The position numbers were made by a program, and so were the translations under genes. Shown here in pieces: positions 41,761-54,280 of a DNA stretch of 64,000 bases. The notes under the pieces are model-generated. The model worked only from the letters and a program-made list of their open reading frames with translations. It made no database searches and was not told the origin of the DNA. Source of the stretch: Bombus terrestris (Eukaryota > Arthropoda > Insecta > Hymenoptera > Apidae); assembly GCF_910591885.1 (NCBI RefSeq), contig NW_025963685.1, forward strand, positions 1-64,000. Reading direction: 5' to 3'. How positions within the stretch are numbered: position 1 is the first letter of the stretch; each line of letters starts with the position of its first letter.

Positions 41761-43590
41761 AACGTGGGACACCGTTGGACATCGTTGGACAACGTGGGAC
41801 AACGTGGGACAACGTGGGACAACGTGGGACAACGTGGGACACCGTTGGACACCGTTGGACATCGTTGGACACCGTGGGACAACGTGGGACAACGTGGGAC
41901 AACGTGGGACAACGTGGGACAACGTGGGACAACGTGGGACACCGTGGGACACCGTTGGACACCGTTGGACACCGTGGGACAACGTGGGACAACGTGGGAC
42001 AACGTGGGACAACGTGGGACAACGTGGGACAACGTGGGACAACGTGGGACAACGTGGGACAACGTGGGACATCGTGGGACAACGTGGGACAACGTGGGAC
42101 AACGTGGGACAACGTGGGACAACGTGGGACAACGTGGGACAACGTGGGACAACGTGGGACAACGTGGGACAACGTGGGACATCGTGGGACAACGTGGGAC
42201 AACGTGGGACAACGTGGGCCAACGTGGGACAACGTGGGACACCGTTGGACATCGTTGGACACCGTGGGACAACGTGGGACAACGTGGGACAACGTGGGAC
42301 ACCGTTGGACACCGTTGGACACCGTTGGACACCGTGGGACAACGTGGGACAACGTGGGACAACGTGGGACAACGTGGGACAACGTGGGACAACGTGGGAC
42401 AACGTGGGACAACGTGGGACATCGTGGGACAACGTGGGACAACGTGGGACACCGTTGGACATCGCTGGACACCGTTGGACATCGTTGGACACCGTGGGAC
42501 AACGTGGGACAACGTGGGACAACGTGGGACAACGTGGGACAACGTGGGACAACGTGGGACAACGTGGGACAACGTGGGACAACGTGGGAAACCATGGAAC
42601 AACGTGGGACAACGTGGGACACCGTTGGACATCGTTGGACAACGTGGGACACCGTTGGACACCGTTGGACACCGTTGGACACCGTGGGACAACGTGGGAC
42701 AACGTGGGACAACGTGGGACAACGTGGGACAACGTGGGACAACGTGGGACAACGTGGGACAACGTGGGACAACGTGGGACAACGTGGGACACCGTTGGAC
42801 ATCGTTGGACAACGTGGGACAACGTGGGACAACGTGGGACAACGTGGGACAACGTGGGACACCGTTGGACACCGTTGGACATCGTTGGACACCGTGGGAC
42901 AACGTGGGACAACGTGGGACAACGTGGGACAACGTGGGACAACGTGGGACAACGTGGGACACCGTGGGACACCGTTGGACACCGTTGGACACCGTGGGAC
43001 AACGTGGGACAACGTGGGACAACGTGGGACAACGTGGGACAACGTGGGACAACGTGGGACAACGTGGGACAACGTGGGACAACGTGGGACATCGTGGGAC
43101 AACGTGGGACAACGTGGGACAACGTGGGACAACGTGGGACAACGTGGGACAACGTGGGACAACGTGGGACAACGTGGGACAACGTGGGACATCGTGGGAC
43201 AACGTGGGACAACGTGGGACAACGTGGGCCAACGTGGGACAACGTGGGACACCGTTGGACATCGTTGGACACCGTGGGACAACGTGGGACAACGTGGGAC
43301 AACGTGGGACACCGTTGGACACCGTTGGACACCGTTGGACACCGTGGGACAACGTGGGACAACGTGGGACAACGTGGGACAACGTGGGACAACGTGGGAC
43401 AACGTGGGACAACGTGGGACAACGTGGGACATCGTGGGACAACGTGGGACAACGTGGGACACCGTTGGACATCGCTGGACACCGTTGGACATCGTTGGAC
43501 ACCGTGGGACAACGTGGGACAACGTGGGACAACGTGGGACAACGTGGGACAACGTGGGACAACGTGGGACAACGTGGGACAACGTGGGAC
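41761..43590. repeat. ~1.01-kb tandem duplication
   Basis: Copies start near 41761 and 42781. Aligned markers are D at 41941 and 42961 (offset 1,020), E at 42071 and 43091 (1,020), K at 42211 and 43221 (1,010), and atcgctggac at 42461 and 43471 (1,010). The step from 1,020 to 1,010 is one A monomer. At the right ends the first copy has G+G' (42581) and the second has aacgtgtgac (43591, a TGA in one + frame). Confidence 0.87.
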
Positions 43591-46500
43591 AACGTGTGAC
43601 ATCGTGGGACAACGTGGGACAACGTGGGACAACGTGGGACAACGTGGGACACCGTTGGACACCGTTGGACACCGTGGGACAACGTGGGACAACGTGGGAC
43701 AACGTGGGACAACGTGGGACAACGTGGGACAACGTGGGACAACGTGGGACAACGTGGGACAACGTGGGACAACGTGGGACAACGTGGGACAACGTGGGAC
43801 AACGTGGGACAACGTGGGACATCGTGGGACAACGTGGGACAACGTGGGACAACGTGGGCCAACGTGGGACAACGTGGGACACCGTTGGACATCGTTGGAC
43901 ACCGTGGGACAACGTGGGACAACGTGGGACAACGTGGGACACCGTTGGACACCGTTGGACACCGTTGGACACCGTTGGACATCGTTGGACACCGTGGGAC
44001 AACGTGGGACAACGTGGGACAACGTGGGAAACCATGGAACAACGTGGGACAACGTGGGACACCGTTGGACATCGTTGGACAACGTGGGACAACGTGGGAC
44101 AACGTGGGACAACGTGGGACAACGTGGGACACCGTGGGACAACGTGGGACAACGTGGGACAACGTGGGACAACGTGGGACATCGTTGGACACCGTGGGAC
44201 AACGTGGGACAACGTGGGACAACGTGGGACAACGTGGGACAACGTGGGACAACGTGGGACATCGTGGGACAACGTGGGACAACGTGGGACAACGTGGGAC
44301 AACGTGGGACACCGTTGGACAACGTGGGACACCGTTGGACATCGTTGGACACCGTGGGACAACGTGGGACAACGTGGGACCACGTGGGACACCGTTGGAC
44401 ACCGTGGGACACCGTTGGACACCGTTGGACATCGTTGGACACCGTGGGACAACGCGGGACAACGTGGGACAACGTGGGACAACGTGGGACAACGTGGGAC
44501 AACGTGGGACAACGTGGGACAACGTGGGACAACGTGGGACAACGTGGGACACCGTTGGACAACGTGGGACACCGTTGGACATCGTTGGACACCGTGGGAC
44601 ACCGTTGGACACCGTTGGACACCGTTGGACGCCGTTGGACATCGTTGGACACCGTGGGACAACGTGGGACAACGTGGGACAACGTGGGCCAACGTGGGAC
44701 AACGTGGGACACCGTTGGACATCGTTGGACACCGGGGGACAACGTGGGACAACGTGGGACAACGTGGGACACCGTTGGACACCGTTGGACACCGTTGGAC
44801 ACCGTTGGACATCGTTGGACACCGTGGGACAACGTGGGACAACGTGGGACAACGTGGGAAACCATGGAACAACGTGGGACAACGTGGGACACCGTTGGAC
44901 ATCGTTGGACAACGTGGGACAACGTGGGACAACGTGGGACAACGTGGGACAACGTGGGACAACGTGGGACAACGTGGGACATCGTGGGACAACGTGGGAC
45001 AACGTGGGACAACGTGGGACAACGTGGGACATCGTTGGACACCGTGGGACAACGTGGGACAACGTGGGACAACGTGGGACAACGTGGGACAACGTGGGAC
45101 ATCGTGGGACAACGTGGGACAACGTGGGACAACGTGGGACAACGTGGGACACCGTTGGACAACGTGGGACACCGTTGGACATCGTTGGACACCGTGGGAC
45201 AACGTGGGACAACGTGGGACCACGTGGGACAACGTGAGACAACGTGGGACAACGTGGGACAACGTGGGACAACGTGGGACAACGTGGGAAACCGTGGAAC
45301 AACGTGGGACAACGTGGGACACCGTTGGACATCGTTGGACAACGTGGGACAACGTGGGACAACGTGGGACAACGTGGGACAACGTGGGACAACGTGGGAC
45401 ACCGTTGGACACCGTGGGACACCGTTGGACACCGTTGGACATCGTTGGACACCGTGGGACAACGCGGGACAACGTGGGACAACGTGGGACAACGTGGGAC
45501 AACGTGGGACAACGTGGGACAACGTGGGACAACGTGGGACAACGTGGGACAACGTGGGACAACGTGGGACACCGTTGGACAACGTGGGACACCGTTGGAC
45601 ATCGTTGGACACCGTGGGACACCGTTGGACAACGTGGGACAACGTGGGACAACGTGGGACAACGTGGGACAACGTGGGACATCGTGGGACAACGTGGGAC
45701 AACGTGGGACAACGTGGGACAACGTGGGACACCGTTGGACAACGTGGGACACCGTTGGACATCGTTGGACACCGTGGGACAACGTGGGACAACGTGGGAC
45801 CACGTGGGACAACGTGGGACAACGTGGGACAACGTGGGACAACGTGGGACAACGTGGGACAACGTGGGAAACCATGGAACAACGTGGGACAACGTGGGAC
45901 ACCGTTGGACATCGTTGGACAACGTGGGACAACGTGGGACAACGTGGGACAACGTGGGACAACGTGGGACAACGTGGGACACCGTTGGACACCGTGGGAC
46001 ACCGTTGGACACCGTTGGACATCGTTGGACACCGTGGGACAACGCGGGACAACGTGGGACAACGTGGGACAACGTGGGACAACGTGGGACAACGTGGGAC
46101 AACGTGGGACAACGTGGGACAACGTGGGACAACGTGGGACAACGTGGGACAACGTGGGACACCGTTGGACAACGTGGGACACCGTTGGACATCGTTGGAC
46201 ACCGTGGGACACCGTTGGACACCGTTGGACACCGTTGGACACCGTTGGACATCGTTGGACACCGTGGGACAACGTGGGACAACGTGGGACAACGTGGGAA
46301 ACCATGGAACAACGTGGGACAACGTGGGACACCGTTGGACAACGTTGGACATCGTTGGACACCGTGGGACAACGTGGGACAACGTGGGACAACGTGGGAC
46401 AACGTCGGACAACGTGGGACAACGTGGGACAACGTGGGAAACCATGGAACAACGTGGGACAACGTGGGACACCGTTGGACATCGTTGGACATCGTTGGAC

Positions 46501-49500
46501 ACCGTGGGACAACGTGGGACAACGTGGGACAACGTGGGACAACGTCGGACAACGTGGGACAACGTGGGACAACGTGGGACAACGTGGGACAACGTGGGAC
46601 AACGTGGGACAACGTGGGACAACGTGGGACAACGTGGGACAACGTGGGACATCGTGGGACAACGTGGGACAACGTGGGACAACGTGGGACAACGTGGGAC
46701 ATCGTTGGACACCGTTGGACACCGTGGGACAACGTGGGACAACGTGGGACAACGTGGGACAACGTGGGACAACGTGGGACAACGTGGGACAACGTGGGAC
46801 AACGTGGGACAACGTGGGACAACGTGGGACAACGTGGGACAACGTGGGACACCGTTGGACATCGTTGGACAACGTGGGACAACGTGGGACAACGTGGGAC
46901 ACCGTTGGACACCGTTGGACATCGTTGGACACCGTGGGACAACGTGGGACAACGTGGGACAACGTTGGACAACGTGGGACAACGTGGGACAACGTTGGAC
47001 AACGTGGGACAACGTGGGACAACGTGGGACAACGTGGGACATCGTGGGACAACGTGGGACAACGTGGGACACCGTTGGACATCGTTGGACACCGTGGGAC
47101 AACGTGGGACAACGTGGGACAACGTGGGACACCGTTGGACACCGTTGGACACCGTTGGACACCGTTGGACATCGTTGGACACCGTGGGACAACGTGGGAC
47201 AACGTGGGACAACGTGGGAAACCATGGAACAACGTGGGACAACGTGGGACACCGTTGGACATCGTTGGACAACGTGGGACAACGTGGGACAACGTGGGAC
47301 AACGTGGGACAACGTGGGACAACGTGGGACAACGTGGGACACCGTTGGACACCGTGGGACACCGTTGGACACCGTTGGACATCGTTGGACACCGTGGGAC
47401 AACGTGGGACAACGTGGGACAACGTGGGACAACGTGGGACAACGTGGGACAACGTGGGACAACGTGGGACAACGTGGGACAACGTGGGACAACGTGGGAC
47501 AACGTGGGACATCGTGGGACAACGTGGGACAACGTGGGACAACGTGGGACAACGTGGGACACCGTTGGACAACGTGGGACACCGTTGGACATCGTTGGAC
47601 ACCGTGGGACAACGTGGGACAACGTGGGACCACGTGGGACAACGTGGGACAACGTGGGACAACGTGGGACAACGTGGGACAACGTGGGACAACGTGGGAC
47701 ATCGTGGGACAACGTGGGACAACGTGGGACACCGTTGGACATCGTTGGACACCGTGGGACACCGTGGGACAACGTGGGACAACGTGGGACAACGTGGGAC
47801 AACGTGGGACAACGTGGGACAACGTGGGACAACGTGGGACAACGTGGGACAACGTGGGACAACGTGGGACAACGTGGGACAACGTGGGACAACGTGGGAC
47901 ACCGTTGGACACCGTGGGACACCGTTGGACACCGTTGGACATCGTTGGACACCGTGGGACAACGTGGGACAACGTGGGACAACGTGGGACAACGTGGGAC
48001 CACGTGGGACAACGTGGGACAACGTGGGACAACGTGGGACAACGTGGGACAACGTGGGACAACGTGGGACAACGTGGGACAACGTGGGACACCGTTGGAC
48101 ATCGTTGGACAACGTGGGACAACGTGGGACAACGTGGGACAACGTGGGACAACGTGGGACAACGTGGGACACCGTTGGACACCGTTGGACATCGTTGGAC
48201 ACCGTGGGACAACGTGGGACAACGTGGGACAACGTGGGACAACGTGGGACAACGTGGGACAACGTTGGACAACGTGGGACAACGTGGGACAACGTGGGAC
48301 AACGTGGGACATCGTGGGACAACGTGGGACAACGTGGGACACCGTTGGACATCGTTGGACACCGTGGGACAACGTGGGACAACGTGGGACACCGTTGGAC
48401 ACCGTTGGACACCGTTGGACACCGTTGGACATCGTTGGACACCGTGGGACAACGTGGGACAACGTTGGACAACGTGGGACAACGTGGGACAACGTGGGAC
48501 AACGTGGGACATCGTGGGACAACGTGGGACAACGTGGGACAACGTGGGACAACGTGGGACAACGTGGGACAACGTGGGACAACGTGGGACAACGTGGGAC
48601 AACGTGGGACAACGTGGGACAACGTGGGACAACGTGGGACATCGTGGGACAACGTGGGACAACGTGGGACAACGTGGGCCAACGTGGGACAACGTGGGAC
48701 ACCGTTGGACATCGTTGGACACCGTGGGACAACGTGGGACAACGTGGGACAACGTGGGACACCGTTGGACACCGTTGGACACCGTTGGACATCGTTGGAC
48801 ACCGTGGGACAACGTGGGACAACGTGGGACAACGTGGGACAACGTGGGACATCGTGGGACAACGTGGGACAACGTGGGACAACGTGGGACAACGTGGGAC
48901 ATCGTGGGACAACGTGGGACAACGTGGGACAACGTGGGACATCGTGGGACAACGTGGGACAACGTGGGACAACGTGGGACACCGTTGGACACCGTTGGAC
49001 ACCGTTGGACACCGTTGGACATCGTTGGACACCGTGGGACAACGTGGGACAACGTGGGACAACGTGGGAAACCATGGAACAACGTGGGACAACGTGGGAC
49101 ACCGTTGGACATCGTTGGACAACGTGGGACAACGTGGGACAACGTGGGACAACGTGGGACAACGTGGGACAACGTGGGACAACGTGGGACAACGTGGGAC
49201 ACCGTGGGACACCGTTGGACACCGTTGGACACCGTGGGACAACGTGGGACAACGTGGGACAACGTGGGACAACGTGGGACAACGTGGGACAACGTGGGAC
49301 AACGTGGGACAACGTGGGACAACGTGGGACAACGTGGGACAACGTGGGACATCGTGGGACAACGTGGGACAACGTGGGACAACGTGGGCCAACGTGGGAC
49401 AACGTGGGACACCGTTGGACATCGTTGGACACCGTGGGACAACGTGGGACAACGTGGGACAACGTGGGACACCGTTGGACACCGTTGGACACCGTTGGAC

Positions 49501-52000
49501 ATCGTTGGACACCGTGGGACAACGTGGGACAACGTGGGACAACGTGGGACAACGTGGGACATCGTGGGACAACGTGGGACAACGTGGGACAACGTGGGAC
49601 AACGTGGGACATCGTGGGACAACGTGGGACAACGTGGGACAACGTGGGACATCGTGGGACAACGTGGGACAACGTGGGACAACGTGGGACAACGTGGGAC
49701 AACGTGGGACAACGTGGGACACCGTTGGACACCGTGGGACACCGTTGGACACCGTTGGACATCGTTGGACACCGTGGGACAACGTGGGACAACGTGGGAC
49801 AACGTGGGACAACGTGGGACAACGTGGGACAACGTGGGACAACGTGGGACAACGTGGGACAACGTGGGACAACGTGGGACAACGTGGGACATCGTGGGAC
49901 AACGTGGGACAACGTGGGACAACGTGGGACACCGTTGGACAACGTGGGACACCGTTGGACATCGTTGGACACCGTGGGACAACGTGGGACAACGTGGGAC
50001 CACGTGGGACAACGTGGGACAACGTGGGACAACGTGGGACAACGTGGGACAACGTGGGACAACGTGGGACATCGTGGGACAACGTGGGACAACGTGGGAC
50101 ACCGTTGGACATCGTTGGACACCGTGGGACACCGTGGGACAACGTGGGACAACGTGGGACAACGTGGGACAACGTGGGACAACGTGGGACAACGTGGGAC
50201 AACGTGGGACAACGTGGGACAACGTGGGACAACGTGGGACAACGTGGGACAACGTGGGTCAACGTGGGACACCGTTGGACACCGTGGGACACCGTTGGAC
50301 ACCGTTGGACATCGTTGGACACCGTGGGACAACGTGGGACAACGTGGGACAACGTGGGACAACGTGGGACAACGTGGCACAACGTGGGACAACGTGGGAC
50401 AACGTGGGACAACGTGGGACAACGTGGGACAACGTGGGACATCGTGGGACAACGTGGGACAACGTGGGACAACGTGGGACAACGTGGGACACCGTTGGAC
50501 AACGTGGGACACCGTTGGACATCGTTGGACACCGTGGGACAACGTGGGACAACGTGGGACAACGTGGGACAACGTGGGACAACGTGGGACAACGGGGGAC
50601 AACGTGGGACAACGTGGGACAACGTGGGACACCGTTGGACATCGTTGGACAACGTGGGACAACGTGGGACAACGTGGGACACCGTTGGACAACGTGGGAC
50701 ACCGTTGGACATCGTTGGACACCGTGGGACAACGTGGGACAACGTGGGACAACGTGGGACAACGTGGGACAACGTGGGACAACGGGGGACAACGTGGGAC
50801 AACGTGGGACAACGTGGGACACCGTTGGACAACGTTGGACAACGTGGGACAACGTGGGACAACGTGGGACAACGTGGGACAACGTGGGACAACGTGGGAC
50901 AACGTGGGACAACGTGGGACATCGTGGGACAACGTGGGACAACGTGGGACACCGTTGGACATCGTTGGACACCGTGGGACAACGTGGGACAACGTGGGAC
51001 AACGTGGGACAACGTGGGACAACGTGGGACAACGTGGGACACCGTTGGACACCGTGGGACACCGTTGGACACCGTTGGACATCGTTGGACACCGTGGGAC
51101 AACGTGGGACAACGTGGAACAACGTGGGACAACGTGGGACAACGTGGGACAACGTGGGACAACGTGGGACAACGTGGGACAACGTGGGACAACGTGGGAC
51201 ATCGTGGGACAACGTGGGACAACGTGGGACAACGTGGGACAACGTGGGACACCGTTGGACAACGTGGGACAACGTGGGACAACGTGGGACACCGTTGGAC
51301 AACGTGGGACACCGTTGGACATCGTTGGACACCGTGGGACAACGTGGGACAACGTGGGACAACGTGGGACAACGTGGGACATCGTGGGACAACGTGGGAC
51401 AACGTGGGACACCGTTGGACATCGTTGGACACCGTGGGACAACGTGGGACAACGTGGGACAACGTGGGACACCGTTGGACACCGTTGGACACCGTTGGAC
51501 ACCGTTGGACATCGTTGGACACCGTGGGACAACGTGGGACAAGGTGGGACAACGTGGGAAACCATGGAACAACGTGGGACAACGTGGGACACCGTTGGAC
51601 ACCGTGGGACACCGTTGGACACCGTTGGACATCGTTGGACACCGTGGGACAACGTGGGACAACGTGGGACAACGTGGGACAACGTGGGACAACGTGGGAC
51701 AACGTGGGACAACGTGGGACAACGTGGGACAACGTGGGACAACGTGGGACATCGTGGGACAACGTGGGACAACGTGGGACAACGTGGGACAACGTGGGAC
51801 AACGTGGGACAACGTGGGACAACGTGGGACATCGTGGGACAACGTGGGACAACGTGGGACAACGTGGGACCACGTGGGACAACGTGGGACAACGTGGGAC
51901 AACGTGGGACAACGTGGGACAACGTGGGACAACGTGGGACAACGTGGGACAACGTGGGACAACGTGGGACAACGTGGGACAACGTGGGACAACGTGGGAC
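43591..52000. repeat. Mixed satellite segment with K, F, I modules
   Basis: There is no gene. K monomers at 43851, 44681, 48671 and 49381 belong to the K family found only between 34.5 and 58.6 kb. 44681-46480 duplicates 36021-37790. G+G' and I stay 180 bp apart at 45281/45461 and 45861/46041. One compound is atypical: 45281-45300 ends in accgtggaac and keeps its CpG. A - frame stop is created by aacgtgggtc at 50251. Single aacgggggac monomers occur at 50591 and 50781. Confidence 0.78.
45281..45300. repeat. CpG-retaining version of the G+G' compound
   Basis: The two monomers read aacgtgggaa accgtggaac. All other G+G' compounds, about 74 by hand count, read accatggaac in the second half, containing CCATGG. 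This single copy keeps CCGTGG. It could be the ancestral form before a CpG-to-CpA change, or a reversion or gene conversion from a D monomer. The surrounding module is ordinary, with I 180 bp downstream. Confidence 0.85.
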
Positions 52001-52490
52001 AACGTGGGACAACGTGGGGCAACGTGGGACAACGTGGGACAACGTGGGACACCGTTGGACATCGTTGGACACCGTGGGACAACGTGGGACAACGTGGGAC
52101 AACGTGGGAAACCATGGAACAACGTGGGACAATGTGGGACACCGTTGGACATCGTTGGACAACGTTGGACAACGTGGGACAACGTGGGACATCGTTGGAC
52201 ACCGTGGGACAACGTGGGACAACGTGGGACCACGTGGGACAACGTGGGACAACGTGGGACAACGTGGGACAACTTGGGACAACGTGGGACAACGTGGGAC
52301 AACGTGGGACATCGTGGGACAACGTGGGACAACGTGGGACAACGTGGGACAACGTGGGACAACGTGGGACACCGTTGGACATCGTTGGACACCGTGGGAC
52401 ACCGTGGGACAACGTGGGACAACGTGGGACAACGTGGGACAACGTGGGACAACGTGGGAAACCATGGAACAACGTGGGACAACGTGGGAC

Positions 52491-52690
52491 ACCGTTGGAC
52501 ATCGTTGGACATCGTTGGACACCGTTGGACATCGTTGGACACCGTTGGACATCGTTGGACATCGTTGGACATCGTGGGACACCGTTGGACATCGTTGGAC
52601 ATCGTTGGACACCGTTGGACATCGTTGGACATCGTTGGACATCGTTGGACACCGTTGGACACCGTTGGACACCGTTGGACATCGTTGGAC
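52491..52690. repeat. 20-monomer TTGG block, copy 1 of 3
   Basis: Order is B CC B C B CC E B CC B CCC BBB C. It follows a G+G' compound (52451) and two A monomers. The same 20-monomer order occurs at 56351-56550 and 62821-63020. Its 11-monomer core is also present in the left part of the window. Only one monomer (E) carries GGG. Confidence 0.9.
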
Positions 52691-52820
52691 ACCGTGGGAC
52701 AACGTGGGACAACGTGGGACAACGTGGGACAACGTGGGACAACGTGGGACAACGTGGGACATCGTGGGACAACGTGGGACAACGTGGGACAACGTGGGAC
52801 AACGTGGGACAACGTGGGAC

Positions 52821-53350
52821 ACCGTTGGACACCGTGGGACACCGTTGGACACCGTTGGACATCGTTGGACACCGTGGGACAACGTGGGACAACGTGGGAC
52901 AACGTGGGACAACGTGGGACATCGTGGGACAACGTGGGACAACGTGGGACAACGTGGGACAACGTGGGACATCGTGGGACAACGTGGGACAACGTGGGAC
53001 AACGTGGGACATCGTGGGACAACGTGGGACAACGTGGGACAACGTGGGACAAAGTGGGACAACGTGGGACACCGTTGGACACCGTTGGACACCGTTGGAC
53101 ACCGTTGGACATCGTTGGACACCGTGGGACAACGTGGGACAACGTGGGACAACGTGGGAAACCATGGAACAACGTGGGACAACGTGGGACACCGTTGGAC
53201 ATCGTTGGACATCGTTGGACACCGTGGGACAACGTGGGACAACGTGGGACAACGTGGGACAACGTCGGACAACGTGGGACAACGTGGGACATCGTGGGAC
53301 AACGTGGGACAACGTGGGACAACGTGGGACAACGTGGGACAACGTGGGAC
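52821..53350. repeat. 53-monomer higher-order repeat
   Basis: The module runs from B-D-B-B-C-D at 52821 to the next at 53351 (530 bp). It contains three spaced E units (52921, 52971, 53011), aaagtgggac at 53051, B4-C-D, G+G' at 53151 and H at 53261. Equivalent 530-bp modules are 56681-57210 and 63151-63680. The same design, without aaagtgggac, appears near 7-8, 10.5, 14.4 and 16.9 kb. Confidence 0.85.
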
Positions 53351-54280
53351 ACCGTTGGACACCGTGGGACACCGTTGGACACCGTTGGACATCGTTGGAC
53401 ACCGTGGGACAACGTGGGACAACGTGGGACAACGTGGGACAACGTGGGACATCGTGGGACAACGTGGGACAACGTGGGACAACGTGGGACAACGTGGGAC
53501 ATCGTGGGACAACGTGGGACAACGTGGGACAACGTGGGACATCGTGGGACAACGTGGGACAACGTGGGACATCGTGGGACAACGTGGGAAACCATGGAAC
53601 AACGTGGGACAACGTGGGACACCGTTGGACATCGTTGGACATCGTTGGACACCGTGGGACAACGTGGGACAACGTGGGACAACGTGGGACAACGTCGGAC
53701 AACGTGGGACAACGTGGGACAACGTGGGACAACGTGGGACAACGTGGGACAACGTGGGACAACGTGGGACAACGTGGGACAACGTGGGACAACGTGGGAC
53801 AACGTGGGACAACGTGGGACACCGTTGGACATCGTTGGACAACGTGGGACAACGTGGGACAACGTGGGACAACGTGGGACAACGTGGGACAACGTGGGAC
53901 ACCGTTGGACACCGTTGGACATCGTGGGACAACGTGGGACAACGTGGGACAACGTGGGACAACGTGGGACAACGTGGGACAACGTTGGACACCGTTGGAC
54001 ACCGTTGGACATCGTTGGACACCGTGGGACAACGTGGGACAACGTGGGACAACGTGGGACAACGTGGGACAACGTGGGACAACGTGGGACACCGTGGGAC
54101 AACGTGGGACAACGTGGGACAACGTGGGACAACGTGGGACAACGTGGGACATCGTGGGACAACGTGGGACAACGTGGGACAACGTGGGACAACGTGGGAC
54201 ACCGTTGGACAACGTGGGACACCGTTGGACATCGTTGGACACCGTGGGACAACGTGGGACAACGTGGGACCACGTGGGAC

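Noticed and set aside
14079..50252. A 12,057-residue open frame on the - strand, and other frames of thousands of residues on both strands
   Set aside because: The frames exist because the decamer has no stop in any register. They overlap on both strands, encode only VPRCPTLSHV- or NVGQRGTTWD-type repeats, start at chance ATGs in variant monomers, and have no ribosome binding or promoter context, signal peptide or unique domain.
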